From Bacteroidota bacterium (GTDB lineage Bacteria > Bacteroidota > Bacteroidia > Chitinophagales > Chitinophagaceae), in contig CANKWR010000006.1 of NCBI GenBank assembly GCA_947487525.1, positions 1 through 64,000 of the forward strand: a stretch of DNA of 64,000 bases, given 5' to 3'. Below the pieces are notes generated by a model. That model saw nothing but the letters and a program-made list of their open reading frames with translations. It had not been told where the DNA came from and made no database searches. This document shows, one piece after another, positions 7,879-16,928 of the stretch. The translations under genes were made by a program, and so were the position numbers. Numbering within the stretch: position 1 is the first letter of the stretch; the number at the start of each line of letters is the position of its first letter.

Positions 7879-9969
7879 ATGTATAAACTTGCTCTAAAAA
7901 TAGGATGCCTGCTTTTGGTGTTTTTGAACGTTCAACCTGCTCAAAGTCAAATAAGCAGCAACCCAACAATTGATGTAAATAAAATTACCATCGCAAGAGA
8001 TTCTTTTGGGGTGCCCCATATTTTTGCACCTACCGATCCTGAAGTCGCTTACGGTGTTGCCTGGGCACATTCCGAAGATGATTTCAAAACCATACAAACT
8101 TTAATACTAACTGGTAAAGGAAAGCTATCCACTTATTTAGGGAAAAAAGGGGCTCCCGTTGATTTTGTAGTAGGTTTATTAAATACAAAAGCGACTGTTC
8201 AAGCGCAAATTGGACAAATGGATCCCAAGTTCATTGCATTGGTAAAGGGTTATTTAATGGGACTGGAAGCCTATGCAAAAGCAAATCCAAATGAAGTGCT
8301 TAACAAAAATGTATTTCCGATTACGATTGAAGAATATTTATCCGCTACCGTATTTTCAGTAGCCGTTTTTTGTGGGGTCGATAAAACATTGCCAAAAATT
8401 TTAAATGGAAGTATCCCTTCTTTAGCTGGATTTACCGGAGAGGGAAGCAACGCATTTGCAATTCATTCAAGTAAATCAACGACAGGTGAAAATATGTTGG
8501 TGATTAATGCACATCAACCCATTGAAGGTGCTACCGCTTTTTATGAAGCACATGTACAAAGCGAAGAGGGTTGGAATATATTAGGAGGACTGTTTCCAGG
8601 TGCCCCATTAATTTTTCATGGCGTTACACCCAATTTTGCTTGGGCACATACAGTAAATTTTCAAGATAAAATTGACGTATTTCAATTGCAAACCGACAAA
8701 GCACACCCAGGTGAATACCAGGTGGACGGAAATTGGTTAAAATTAGAAAAGCGAAAAGTTAAATTAAATATTAAAGGCCTTCCTTTCCCAATTTATAAAA
8801 AAGTGTACAATTCTATTTATGGACCTACCGTTGCAACGCCAAAAGGTGAATATTTTTCAATGAGATTGCCTTCCTTAATGGATGCTGGCGCTTTACAACA
8901 ATGGTACGGAATGAATAGAGCAACGAATTTCACCAGCTTTAAAAAAGCATTGGAACAAAATCATTTACCCATGTTTAATATTATGTATGCCGATAATAAG
9001 GATACGATATTTTATATTTCTAATGGAAAAATGCCTTACCGTAATCCAGACACCGCCTATCATTGGAATAGCACCGTGCCGGGCAACACCATGGCTACCT
9101 TATGGACTCAATTTAAATCCTTAAGCGAATTACCTCAACAACTTAATCCTGCGAGCGGTTATTTATTTAACACCAACCACTCTCCTTTTTTAGCAACCGA
9201 TGAGCAGTATAATTTAAATCCAAAAAATTATGATGTCAATGATGGATACGAAACCTATCATAACAACAGAAGCCGTCGTGCAAAAGATTTAATTGATCCT
9301 CTTGCAAAAATTAGTTATGAGGATTTAAAACGTATTAAGTTTGATAGAAACCTACCCTCAAAAATTTTATTCCCTTATGGATACAATGCAGATAGTATGT
9401 TCCTAGTGAATGAAAACAATTATCCTGCATTGGCTCCAATTATCACTACTTTAAAAAATTGGGATCATGCTGCAGTAGCAGATAGTAAGGGAGCTGCCAT
9501 TTATAATATCGCTTATTACTTAGTTCCACAAATAATGGAAGGAAGAAAAAATGACCACCTCACCCTACAAGAAGCAATTACTGTTTATCAAAAAATTGAC
9601 GATTACCTTAAAAAACATTTTGGACGCACTGATATCGTTTTAGGTGATTTACAAAAATTAGTAAGGGGGGACGAAAGTTGGCCACAGGGAGGCATGCCGG
9701 ATGTATTGGCAGCAGTAATGAGCGAACCCTATAAGAATGGTACTAGAAAAATGAATAGTGGGGATGCCTATATTAACATTGTGAAATTTCCGAAAGACGG
9801 TAGCTTGCCGCATATTGAATCCATCAATACATTTGGAGCAAGTATGCATAAAGAAAGCCCCCATTTCGCTGACCAAAGAGCCATGTATCAAAGTCAAACC
9901 TTAAAACCGATGACCTTGGACAAAAATGAAGTCATTAAAAAAGCAGAAAAAATTTACCATCCGCAATAG
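7879..9969 (+). CDS. Penicillin acylase family protein (Ntn hydrolase)
   Basis: A 696-aa secreted acylase, second of three in the window and clearly diverged from the one at 1674. Signal peptide MYKLALKIGCLLLVFLNVQP, ending AQSQ. Alpha-chain motif ITIARDSFGVPHIFAPTD (~36-53) and probable autocatalytic site GEGSNAFAIHSS with Ser190 as beta-chain N terminus. PNFAWAHTVNFQDKIDVFQLQ and MYADNKDTIFYISNGKMP are family beta-chain segments. This shorter form resembles the acylase group that includes AHL and aculeacin acylases; that subgroup call is tentative. It is transcribed alone and ends at a strong shared terminator at 10001-10033. Confidence 0.88.
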   Translation: MYKLALKIGCLLLVFLNVQPAQSQISSNPTIDVNKITIARDSFGVPHIFAPTDPEVAYGVAWAHSEDDFKTIQTLILTGKGKLSTYLGKKGAPVDFVVGLLNTKATVQAQIGQMDPKFIALVKGYLMGLEAYAKANPNEVLNKNVFPITIEEYLSATVFSVAVFCGVDKTLPKILNGSIPSLAGFTGEGSNAFAIHSSKSTTGENMLVINAHQPIEGATAFYEAHVQSEEGWNILGGLFPGAPLIFHGVTPNFAWAHTVNFQDKIDVFQLQTDKAHPGEYQVDGNWLKLEKRKVKLNIKGLPFPIYKKVYNSIYGPTVATPKGEYFSMRLPSLMDAGALQQWYGMNRATNFTSFKKALEQNHLPMFNIMYADNKDTIFYISNGKMPYRNPDTAYHWNSTVPGNTMATLWTQFKSLSELPQQLNPASGYLFNTNHSPFLATDEQYNLNPKNYDVNDGYETYHNNRSRRAKDLIDPLAKISYEDLKRIKFDRNLPSKILFPYGYNADSMFLVNENNYPALAPIITTLKNWDHAAVADSKGAAIYNIAYYLVPQIMEGRKNDHLTLQEAITVYQKIDDYLKKHFGRTDIVLGDLQKLVRGDESWPQGGMPDVLAAVMSEPYKNGTRKMNSGDAYINIVKFPKDGSLPHIESINTFGASMHKESPHFADQRAMYQSQTLKPMTLDKNEVIKKAEKIYHPQ

Positions 9970-10000
9970 CAAACTGCTCCATTAAAATAAAGTACTTATT

Positions 10001-10033
10001 AAATAGTTACAGCCTAGCTGTAACTATTTTTTT
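10001..10033. terminator. Bidirectional terminator between convergent genes
   Basis: A perfect 13-bp stem (10001-10013 and 10017-10029) with a 3-base CTA loop, A-rich on the left and a T-run on the right. It stands between the rightward acylase and the leftward dehydrogenase, and overlaps the last codons of the latter. Confidence 0.85.
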
Positions 10034-11274
10034 ATCTAAAATAGCCTTGGTATCAAAAATAATGGCGTCCGCTTCCTTTTTTAAATTAGCATAATCTAAG
10101 GAAGTAAAAAAATCATGTGCTACTGTAATCACAATTGCGTCATATTTTTCCAATGAAGTGACTAATTCAATGCCGTGTTGTTCTTTAACTTCGAGGGCAT
10201 CCGCAAAAGGGTCAAAAACTGCAACATCCATTTCCTGCCCTTTTAAGAAATGATAAATATCAAACACTTTTGAATTTCTAATGTCTGGACAATTTTCTTT
10301 AAACGTTACCCCGAGCAATAACACTTTCGCAGCTTTTACTGGTTTATTGAATTGCGTAAGTAAACGAATTAATTTATTGGCAATAAATCCACTCATGGCA
10401 TCATTTACATTACGTCCCGACAAAATCACCTGTGGCGTATGTCCGAGCTGAGTAGCTTTATGGGCCAGATAATAAGGATCTACCCCAATGCAATGCCCGC
10501 CTACCAAACCGGGTTTAAAAGGTAAAAAATTCCATTTAGTGGCGGCGGCAGCCAATACCTCATAGGTATCCACATGCATCTTATCAAAAATCAAGGCCAA
10601 TTCATTTACAAATGAAATATTAATGTCCCGCTGTGCATTTTCAATTGCCTTTGAAGCTTCTGCCACTTTTATACTACTCGCTTTATGTGTTCCGGCTTTG
10701 ATGATAGTGCCGTATAAATGATCAATATAATCGGCTGCCTCACTCGTGGAGCCTGAAGTAACTTTTACAATATTGGTTAAGGTATGCATTGTATCACCCG
10801 GATTAATGCGCTCGGGAGAATAGCCAACAAAAAAATCGGTATTGTATATTAATCCACTTATGTTTTCTAAAATAGGAACGCAGTCTTCCTCGGTACAACC
10901 AGGATACACGGTACTTTCATAAATAACGATATCCCCTTTTTTAAAATACCGCCAAGCATTTGAGTAGCTGTCAATAACGGATTTAAATTAGGTTGCTTTT
11001 TTGCATCTACCGGAGTGGGCACAGTCACAATGAATATTTGACAATGAGCGATATCCTCCAACTGATGGGTAAAAACCAATTTATCCGCATGTTGAATTTG
11101 AGTAGTACTGCATTGTAAGGTATCATCTATCCCATTCATCAATGAATCCACTCTTTTGGAATGGATATCAAATCCAACAACGGTATATTTTTCAGCAAAT
11201 GCAACAGCAAGCGGTAGGCCAACATAACCTAGTCCGATAATTGCAATTGTTGGATTATGATTTGAGAAGCTCAT
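10007..11274 (-). pseudogene. Nucleotide-sugar (UDP-GlcNAc/GalNAc type) dehydrogenase, frameshifted
   Basis: One gene read in two frames. Residues from 11274 (MSFSNHNPTIAIIGLGYVGLPLAVAF, an NAD-binding Rossmann start) run to ~10940. The rest of the enzyme continues in another frame (IVIYESTVYPGCTEEDCVPI onward) to 10007. The catalytic region GGHCIGVDPYYLAHKA, with the Cys nucleophile, is intact, as is the C-terminal UDP-binding domain. GGHCIGVDPYYL fits the UDP-N-acetylhexosamine 6-dehydrogenase branch (TviB/WbpA/WbpO-like). The break is at the homopolymers T6 and C4 (10933-10942); one extra base there restores the expected KKGDIVIYEST. Everything else looks under selection, so a sequencing indel or a very recent mutation is likely. 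Its neighbours are not a polysaccharide cluster. Confidence 0.85.
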
Positions 11275-11298
11275 ATAAATCCAAAGGTAAAGGACAGA

Positions 11299-12186
11299 TT
11301 AATGATGTCCATATTTTTTTTCACCCGCGGGTATGGCTATAGAGAGTCTATTTTGAGCAGGGGGTAATGGGCAGGTGGCAAAATCGGTAAAGGCACATGG
11401 TGGATTATAGGCTTTATTAAAGTCAATAAATGTATTGCCCGCTGCATCTGGCATTTCAACGTCAATAAACCTGCCTGATACGTAAGTTTGTTTCCCACTA
11501 GTAGCATCGGCAAAAGCAACGAATAAGGTATTCCCTCCTTCAATAATGGCATCTAAAGTATACTCCACTCCATCCATTTTAAAATGTAATTTTCCACCCG
11601 TTTTTTGCGCGGTAGTCTGTCCCAATACATTTGAAATCAAAATAAAATCCTGTGCCGGCTTTTCCAATTTTGCTTTAATGCGCCATTTACTTTGTACCGG
11701 ATAGTAGTCCAACCCTTTAAATGTTTTCAATAGTGGCGCTTTATAATTTCTAAAGCGTATTCCAATTTTATCTTCTCTTTTTATTACAACCCAATTAAAA
11801 TGCGACCAATCCATAGAGGCAGCATTTCCTGCAGCATTGAAAACCGTAATAGGCGTTTGTCCACTATATCGCTTACCATTGATGGTAATTGCCTTGTTTG
11901 GACTATTTTGCCAACGAACCGAATCGCCTTCATATATAAAAGAACCCAGTGTTGCAGGAAAGGTTGAATTAGGATAATAGGCATTTGACGCAGGATCACT
12001 TCCAAAACTATTCACCCCTTTATTAAACCAAAATAGCCCTTCTAAATTTAACCATCCGTCTGGTTGTTTTAAATAGGCCGCTCTTTTTACATGCCAATCA
12101 TTAATGGATTGGACATACTCGTTTTTTTGACCATAACCCCTCATCGTTGCAATACATAAAAACAAAACGATCCAAAAACGATTCAT
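11299..12186 (-). CDS. DUF1684 family secreted protein
   Basis: Matches the DUF1684 pattern: an N-terminal WHVKRAAYLKQPDGWLNLEGLFWF segment, central beta-rich region, and the C-terminal FNKAYNPPCAFTDFATCPLP with conserved Asn-Pro-Pro-Cys and Cys-Pro-Leu-Pro, then NRLSIAIPAGEKKY. Biochemical function is not established. ATG 12186 begins a signal peptide (NRFWIVLFLCIATMRGYGQ) and sits 28 bases below a perfect -7 box (TATCTTTG, 12214-12221 minus), so the longer frame to 12216 is rejected. Probably exported to the periplasm. Confidence 0.85.
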   Translation of the reverse strand: MNRFWIVLFLCIATMRGYGQKNEYVQSINDWHVKRAAYLKQPDGWLNLEGLFWFNKGVNSFGSDPASNAYYPNSTFPATLGSFIYEGDSVRWQNSPNKAITINGKRYSGQTPITVFNAAGNAASMDWSHFNWVVIKREDKIGIRFRNYKAPLLKTFKGLDYYPVQSKWRIKAKLEKPAQDFILISNVLGQTTAQKTGGKLHFKMDGVEYTLDAIIEGGNTLFVAFADATSGKQTYVSGRFIDVEMPDAAGNTFIDFNKAYNPPCAFTDFATCPLPPAQNRLSIAIPAGEKKYGHH

Positions 12187-12213
12187 ATAATTTGTTTTAG
12201 CCATTTTAAAAAT

Positions 12214-12221
12214 CAAAGATA
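12214..12221 (-). promoter_or_regulatory. -7 promoter box (TATCTTTG) of the DUF1684 gene
   Basis: Exact TAnnTTTG match on the minus strand, correctly spaced for ATG 12186. No TTTG -33 box is evident. Confidence 0.5.
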
Positions 12222-12320
12222 ATGAAATTTATATTAGTCTATTGTTTTAGTAGGATTCTATACTGAAATGCTTTGGCTGACCTTATGGATTTACTTATTA
12301 TTTTGTACCTTGGAATGGCA

Positions 12321-12782
12321 ATGAAACAGGCATTGAAATTTTTAATGGTAAGCGTATGCTTGATGATGGTAAAGGATAGTCAAGCACAAATCAGCAAGGA
12401 CAAAGCACGTATTAACCATACCGCCATTTATGTAATGGATATTGCTAAATCGGGCAATTTTTATAGCAAAAGAATTGGATTGGATACCGTAGCGGAACCC
12501 TTTCATGATGGAAAACATATTTGGTATAAAACAGCCGAACATACCATGTTACATGTAATAGAAGGTGCTTTGGCAAAAAGGGAATACTATAAAAATCAAC
12601 ACACTTGTTTTACAGTGTCTCATTTTGAGCAGTTTGTACAAAATTTACTAAAGGACCAATGGCCATTTGAAGACGTAGTAGGTAATAAAAATAAAATTAC
12701 CACCAGAGTAGATGGCGTCCATCAAATTTGGCTGCAGGATCCCGATGGATATTGGATAGAAATAAATGACGATCCTTTTTAA
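12321..12782 (+). CDS. VOC (glyoxalase/dioxygenase) superfamily protein, exported
   Basis: A 153-aa protein with a signal peptide (MKQALKFLMVSVCLMMVKDS, then QAQ) followed by one VOC module. INHTAIYVMDIAKSGNFYSK is the first beta-alpha-beta unit with a His metal ligand, HTCFTVSHFEQFVQNLL the second, and LQDPDGYWIEINDDPF the last strand with a Glu ligand. VOC proteins bind a divalent metal and catalyse isomerisation, epimerisation or dioxygenation; which one cannot be told. A secreted VOC protein is less usual. ATG 12321 is chosen because it opens the signal peptide; the upstream TTG 12273 is implausible. First gene of a short rightward run to 14988. Confidence 0.82.
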   Translation: MKQALKFLMVSVCLMMVKDSQAQISKDKARINHTAIYVMDIAKSGNFYSKRIGLDTVAEPFHDGKHIWYKTAEHTMLHVIEGALAKREYYKNQHTCFTVSHFEQFVQNLLKDQWPFEDVVGNKNKITTRVDGVHQIWLQDPDGYWIEINDDPF

Positions 12783-12830
12783 TTGGTTTACCCATTTTAT
12801 TTGAATTACTTTAATTATCTATAAGTGTCT

Positions 12831-13709
12831 ATGAAAAGAAAATATTTTTTTATGCTCATCGCTTGCATTTGTATGCTCAATGCCAATGCGCAGGGTAAAG
12901 TGTTGACAAAACAAATAATCAAAAGCAATATCTTACAAAAGGAAGTGCATTACACCATTTACTTACCGGAGGGTTATGAGAAAAATGAAAGAAAATATCC
13001 TGTAACTTATTTATTACATGGCCATGGTGATGCCGACGATGGTTGGGTACAATATGGAGAAATTAACCGTTTAGCAGATGCCGCTATCAAAAAGGGGACC
13101 ATACCTCCTATGATTATCGTGACCCCCGATGGCTTTAAAAGCTTTTATATGAACGCGGCAGATGGATCCATGAATTATGAAGATTTTTTTATTCAAGAAC
13201 TCATTCCGCATATTGAAAAAACCTATAAAGTTAAAAGTGAAAAACGATTTAGAGGCATCGCAGGATTGTCCATGGGAGGTTACGGCAGTTTACTGTATGC
13301 ACTTAAATACCCGCAATTGTTTGTGGCAGCAGCCCCATTAAGCGCTGCAATATGGACCAATCATGATTACGAAAATATGGCTGAAAGTATGTATGGAGCT
13401 TATTTTGCGGGAGTTGTCGGAAAAAATTTAAAGGGTAAAGAACGTTTAACGCCTACTTGGTATGCAAATAGTATATTTAGTATTATTGATAAAAAAACAA
13501 CTGAAGAATTGTCGGCCGTGAAATATTGGATTGATTGCGGCGACGATGATTTTTTGACCATTGGAAATGCTCAATTGCATATTAGTCTCACCAATAAGAA
13601 AGTGCCACATGAATTTAGAATGAAAGACGGGACACACAGTTGGTCCTATTGGAGAATGGGGGTTATTGATGGACTTTCTTTTATTGGAGACAATTACAGA
13701 TTAAAATAA
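12831..13709 (+). CDS. Secreted esterase (alpha/beta hydrolase, esterase D-like)
   Basis: A 292-aa putative esterase. Signal peptide KYFFMLIACICMLNANAQ. The nucleophile elbow is GLSMGGYGSLLYALKYP. The oxyanion-side loop is TYLLHGHGDADDGWVQYG. The catalytic Asp is probably in DCGDDDF and the His in KDGTHSWSYW. The pattern is that of feruloyl or acyl esterases such as EstA/FrsA-type enzymes in polysaccharide degradation. ATG 12831 is preferred over GTG 12825. The next gene starts 4 bases after the stop, so they are likely cotranscribed. Confidence 0.87.
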   Translation: MKRKYFFMLIACICMLNANAQGKVLTKQIIKSNILQKEVHYTIYLPEGYEKNERKYPVTYLLHGHGDADDGWVQYGEINRLADAAIKKGTIPPMIIVTPDGFKSFYMNAADGSMNYEDFFIQELIPHIEKTYKVKSEKRFRGIAGLSMGGYGSLLYALKYPQLFVAAAPLSAAIWTNHDYENMAESMYGAYFAGVVGKNLKGKERLTPTWYANSIFSIIDKKTTEELSAVKYWIDCGDDDFLTIGNAQLHISLTNKKVPHEFRMKDGTHSWSYWRMGVIDGLSFIGDNYRLK

Positions 13710-13713
13710 TTTT

Positions 13714-14208
13714 ATGGAAAAAGATATACAGGTTTTTATTACAGGGGGCACATTTGACAAGGAGTATAATGAATTAAATGGTAGCCTTTATTTTAAGGAA
13801 ACACATTTATATGAAATGCTTGAACTAGGCAGGAGTAAACTTAATTTATCTATTGATACTTTAATGATGAAGGATAGTTTAGACTTTGTGGATGCGGATA
13901 GGGCTTTAATTGCCGCCGCTTGTAATAATACGAACATCAGCAAAATATTAATCACGCATGGTACCGATACCATGACCTTGACTGCCGATTATTTAAAAGA
14001 AAAATGTACCGAAAAAACAATTGTACTCACAGGTGCCATGGTTCCATACAAATTTGGCAGTAGCGATGGGTTGTTTAATTTAGGAAGTGCACTCGCATTT
14101 GCTCAAGTATTGCCGCCCGGTGTGTATATTGCTATGAATGGAAAAATATTTGAAGCAGGGAAAGTAAGGAAGAATACAGACAAAGGTGAATTTGAAAAAT
14201 CAGCCTAA
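13714..14208 (+). CDS. Single-domain asparaginase-like protein
   Basis: A 164-aa cytoplasmic protein equal to the N-terminal domain of L-asparaginase only. FITGGTFDKEYNE carries the first catalytic Thr motif (TGGT), ILITHGTDTMTLTADYL the second (HGTDT), and VLTGAMVP follows. The C-terminal domain present in ~330-aa asparaginases is absent, and no remnant lies downstream before the GDPD gene at 14218. Short asparaginase-domain proteins of this size exist in many bacteria, so this is probably a natural short form, not a truncation. Activity on asparagine is uncertain. Confidence 0.83.
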   Translation: MEKDIQVFITGGTFDKEYNELNGSLYFKETHLYEMLELGRSKLNLSIDTLMMKDSLDFVDADRALIAAACNNTNISKILITHGTDTMTLTADYLKEKCTEKTIVLTGAMVPYKFGSSDGLFNLGSALAFAQVLPPGVYIAMNGKIFEAGKVRKNTDKGEFEKSA

Positions 14209-14217
14209 ATTAACAAC

Positions 14218-14988
14218 ATGCATAAAATAATATTAGTCATTCTTAGTTTTTACACCATGAACACGGGCATTGCACAACATAACACCAAAATCATTGCACA
14301 TAGAGGCGCGTGGCAGGAATATGGTTTACCCGAAAACTCCATTGCTTCCTTACAAAAAGCCATTGAGCTCGAATGTTATGGTAGTGAATTTGATGTAAGG
14401 CGCACCAAGGATGGTGTTTTGGTGGTTTGTCATGACCCTGTTTATTATGGAGATACCATAGAACTTATGAATTATGCCGACCTCAACAAAAAAAAATTAA
14501 GCAATGGGGAAGACTTACCCACTTTGCTTGACTATTTTAAAAAAGGCAACATTGCAGGTTCAAAAACTAAATATATTTGTGAAATTAAGCAGGCGGTCAC
14601 GGACAAATCATTAGATAAAATTGCAACAGCAGAAGTCATGCAAATGGTCAAGAAATTAGGCATTGCTAAAGACTTGGTTTTTATAAGTTTTCGTTTTGAA
14701 ATTTTAGAATGGATCAAGGAAATAGATCCCCAGTCAATTGTTTTATACTTGGAAGCCGATAAAGACATCAATGCAATTAAAAAAGCAAAATTCGATGGCA
14801 TCAATTACCACTATAGTCATTACTTAAAAAACGAAGGCATTGGTAAGGAAGCCAAGTTCAATAATCTAATGCTCGGAAGCTGGACCGTAAATGAGGAAGC
14901 CGTTTTAAACTCCTTGATGTTACAGGACATAGCCTTTATTACGACCAACACGCCCATTGCATTTAAAACCTATTTAAAAAAGCAATAG
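14218..14988 (+). CDS. Glycerophosphodiester phosphodiesterase family protein
   Basis: A 256-aa GDPD. Signal peptide to QHNTK. IIAHRGAWQEYGLPENS has the catalytic His-Arg and Glu-Asn motif, GSEFDVRRTKDGVLVVCHDP the metal Glu/Asp pair and the second His, and YICEIK a later Glu. MLGSWTVNEEA and the terminal INTP-like FITTNTP close the barrel. It hydrolyses glycerophosphodiesters to glycerol 3-phosphate and an alcohol, probably in the periplasm. Last gene of the rightward run from 12321; its stop almost touches the convergent gene at 14990. Confidence 0.9.
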   Translation: MHKIILVILSFYTMNTGIAQHNTKIIAHRGAWQEYGLPENSIASLQKAIELECYGSEFDVRRTKDGVLVVCHDPVYYGDTIELMNYADLNKKKLSNGEDLPTLLDYFKKGNIAGSKTKYICEIKQAVTDKSLDKIATAEVMQMVKKLGIAKDLVFISFRFEILEWIKEIDPQSIVLYLEADKDINAIKKAKFDGINYHYSHYLKNEGIGKEAKFNNLMLGSWTVNEEAVLNSLMLQDIAFITTNTPIAFKTYLKKQ

Positions 14989-14989
14989 G

Positions 14990-15451
14990 CTACTTATATC
15001 TTGTGTCTATGAGGTATTGAATTTTCCAGCCTTCCTTTAATTGAACAAGTTGAAAAGAGTTCACCCCACGGTGTGAATACTTGTCTTTGTAATAAAACTG
15101 ATACGGCGTCCATACAATGGCAAGCTCCTTGTTGGTTTTGACAGTTTCAAATTCAATACGTTCGTCAAGGGAACCCGCTGGTTGTTTTGCCACACTGATC
15201 AAAAAATCTTGCACTGATCCATTTTGTACAACCACTTCGTATGGTTTTGAAACAATGGTTTGAAAAATAGCAGTACTGCTAAAACATTGTTTTAAAGCAA
15301 GCGTATCGCCCTTTTTCATAGCATTAAACATATTTTGAACAACGCTCTTTACCGCTTCAATTTCTTTTTCATTGGCAATGGCTGTTTGAGCATTTAACAT
15401 AACGCTAGCGCTCATACTTATAAAAACAAACAATAATAATTTTTTATACAT
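14990..15451 (-). CDS. NTF2-like (SnoaL/DUF4440-type) secreted protein
   Basis: A 153-aa protein with a signal peptide (KLLLFVFISMSASVMLNAQ) and an NTF2-like cone fold. VKSVVQNMFNAMKKGDTLAL is the first helix, CFSSTAIFQTI the next strand, and VNSFQLVQLKEGWKIQYLID the closing strands. Bacteroidota code many such exported NTF2-like proteins; some bind small molecules, and no reaction can be assigned. It is convergent with GDPD with one base between. Confidence 0.78.
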   Translation of the reverse strand: MYKKLLLFVFISMSASVMLNAQTAIANEKEIEAVKSVVQNMFNAMKKGDTLALKQCFSSTAIFQTIVSKPYEVVVQNGSVQDFLISVAKQPAGSLDERIEFETVKTNKELAIVWTPYQFYYKDKYSHRGVNSFQLVQLKEGWKIQYLIDTRYK

Positions 15452-15555
15452 AAGGGATATTTAGAATTTTAAAAATCATTTTAAAATTTGATGTTGATTT
15501 TGTATTTTGACGACAATTTATAACAGTTTCACTAAATATATATTCCAGTCCTTTA

Positions 15556-16851
15556 TTATTTTAACTGTTTTATATCCACCCGGGTTGGGGTATCTTCTCC
15601 GGAAACAATGGTTCTTGAACTTAAAGCAATTGCTTTAATAATTTCATTCATATTGTCCATGTCTAAAGTACTAAACTCGTCGCTTGCTTTATGGTAATTG
15701 GGTTCGCTATCCATTTTTGAAGTAGAAATGGTGTGTGCCGGAACACCTAGTCTTGCCAAAGTTGCATTATCAGAGCGGTAAAATAAATTTTGGTCTGTAT
15801 AAGGATCAGGATAAAACGTAAACACAGATCCTACTAAATTCTTTTGTAAAATTTCCCCCATATTGGTTTTTTCATAGCCAGTGATATAAGCACTATTCTT
15901 ACCCCATTTACTTTCTGTGCCAATCATTTCTAAATTAAACATGGCTTTCACTGCTAAGGGATCAAATTGTTTTGAAAAATATTGGGATCCAAAACCGCCC
16001 ACTTCCTCGGCCGTAAAGGCGACAAAAACCAAGGTGCGCTCATTGTTATTGAGTTGTTTGAAATATTTTGATAGCATAATCATTGCGGTCGTTCCAGCAG
16101 CGTCGTCATTGGCTCCATTGAAAATGGAATCTGCACTATTCGCTTTTGAATTAATGATGCCTAAATGATCATAATGTGCGGAAAAAATCACGTATTCATT
16201 GGCTAATTTTTTTCCTGGAATAACACCTACCACATTCGCAAGTGGAAGCTGTTGAATTTTATTTTTTGCTTCAATAGTAAATTGTGTTGGAGTAGTACTG
16301 GACAAAACAAAAATAACTGTCTTTTGCGTTTCCGTAATATTGTTTCTAAATTGAGCGAGTCTGCTAAAGATGCCTGAAAAACTCGTGTCTACAAAAACAA
16401 TATAATTTTTATTGGCAGTCATATACTTTCCAATGGTCTTTCTAATATCCTCCCCTTTATTGATATTGCCAATTTCATATCCACTTTTTTCATTCACAGT
16501 AAGTTCTGCTTCAGCAGAGATCGGAACAATTTTATTGGATGCAACACTCATCCCATCTATTGTAACCGTAACGGAAATCAAGGAAGCGCTAAACCTTGTA
16601 AATTTTTGTAAATATGTTTTGCTATTCGGCAAGGTCATCAAGCCTGTTTGCTTAAACTCATTGGCAATAAAATCAGCTGCTTGATCAATTTCTTTACTAA
16701 ATGTTTTTCTTCCTGCCAATGCATCGGAACTTAAATACTTTTCAATTCTTTCCGTTTCTAATTTATTAATAATTGAGTTTGCATCTTGAGCAAAACTGGC
16801 AATGCTTAAAAAAGAAAACAGCAACAAAAAGGGGGCAGTAATGAATTTCAT
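15556..16851 (-). CDS. M28 family zinc aminopeptidase
   Basis: A 431-aa secreted peptidase. Signal peptide FITAPFLLLFSFLSIASFAQ. The dinuclear zinc site is visible as SAHYDHLG (His, Asp), NGANDDAAGT (bridging Asp), FTAEEVGGFGS (catalytic Glu and Glu ligand), a later Asp in the EMIG region, and a His in VPAHTISTSKMDSEPNYH. A protease-associated-like insert sits between ~130 and 220. It removes N-terminal residues from peptides. TATCTTTAA on the minus strand at 16873-16881 is a near-consensus -7 box. Monocistronic. Confidence 0.9.
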   Translation of the reverse strand: MKFITAPFLLLFSFLSIASFAQDANSIINKLETERIEKYLSSDALAGRKTFSKEIDQAADFIANEFKQTGLMTLPNSKTYLQKFTRFSASLISVTVTIDGMSVASNKIVPISAEAELTVNEKSGYEIGNINKGEDIRKTIGKYMTANKNYIVFVDTSFSGIFSRLAQFRNNITETQKTVIFVLSSTTPTQFTIEAKNKIQQLPLANVVGVIPGKKLANEYVIFSAHYDHLGIINSKANSADSIFNGANDDAAGTTAMIMLSKYFKQLNNNERTLVFVAFTAEEVGGFGSQYFSKQFDPLAVKAMFNLEMIGTESKWGKNSAYITGYEKTNMGEILQKNLVGSVFTFYPDPYTDQNLFYRSDNATLARLGVPAHTISTSKMDSEPNYHKASDEFSTLDMDNMNEIIKAIALSSRTIVSGEDTPTRVDIKQLK

Positions 16852-16928
16852 AAAATGTTTGTTAATTAATAGGCATTAAAGATAAAGTATTAAACCTTTG
16901 TTATAAAGTATTGTCTAATTTTATAACT

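Noticed and set aside
10867-11274. Separate short dehydrogenase-like gene
   Set aside because: The protein continues in another frame in the same domain order, so this is one frameshifted gene.
12273-12320. Longer VOC protein starting at 12273
   Set aside because: TTG start, and ATG 12321 opens a proper signal peptide.
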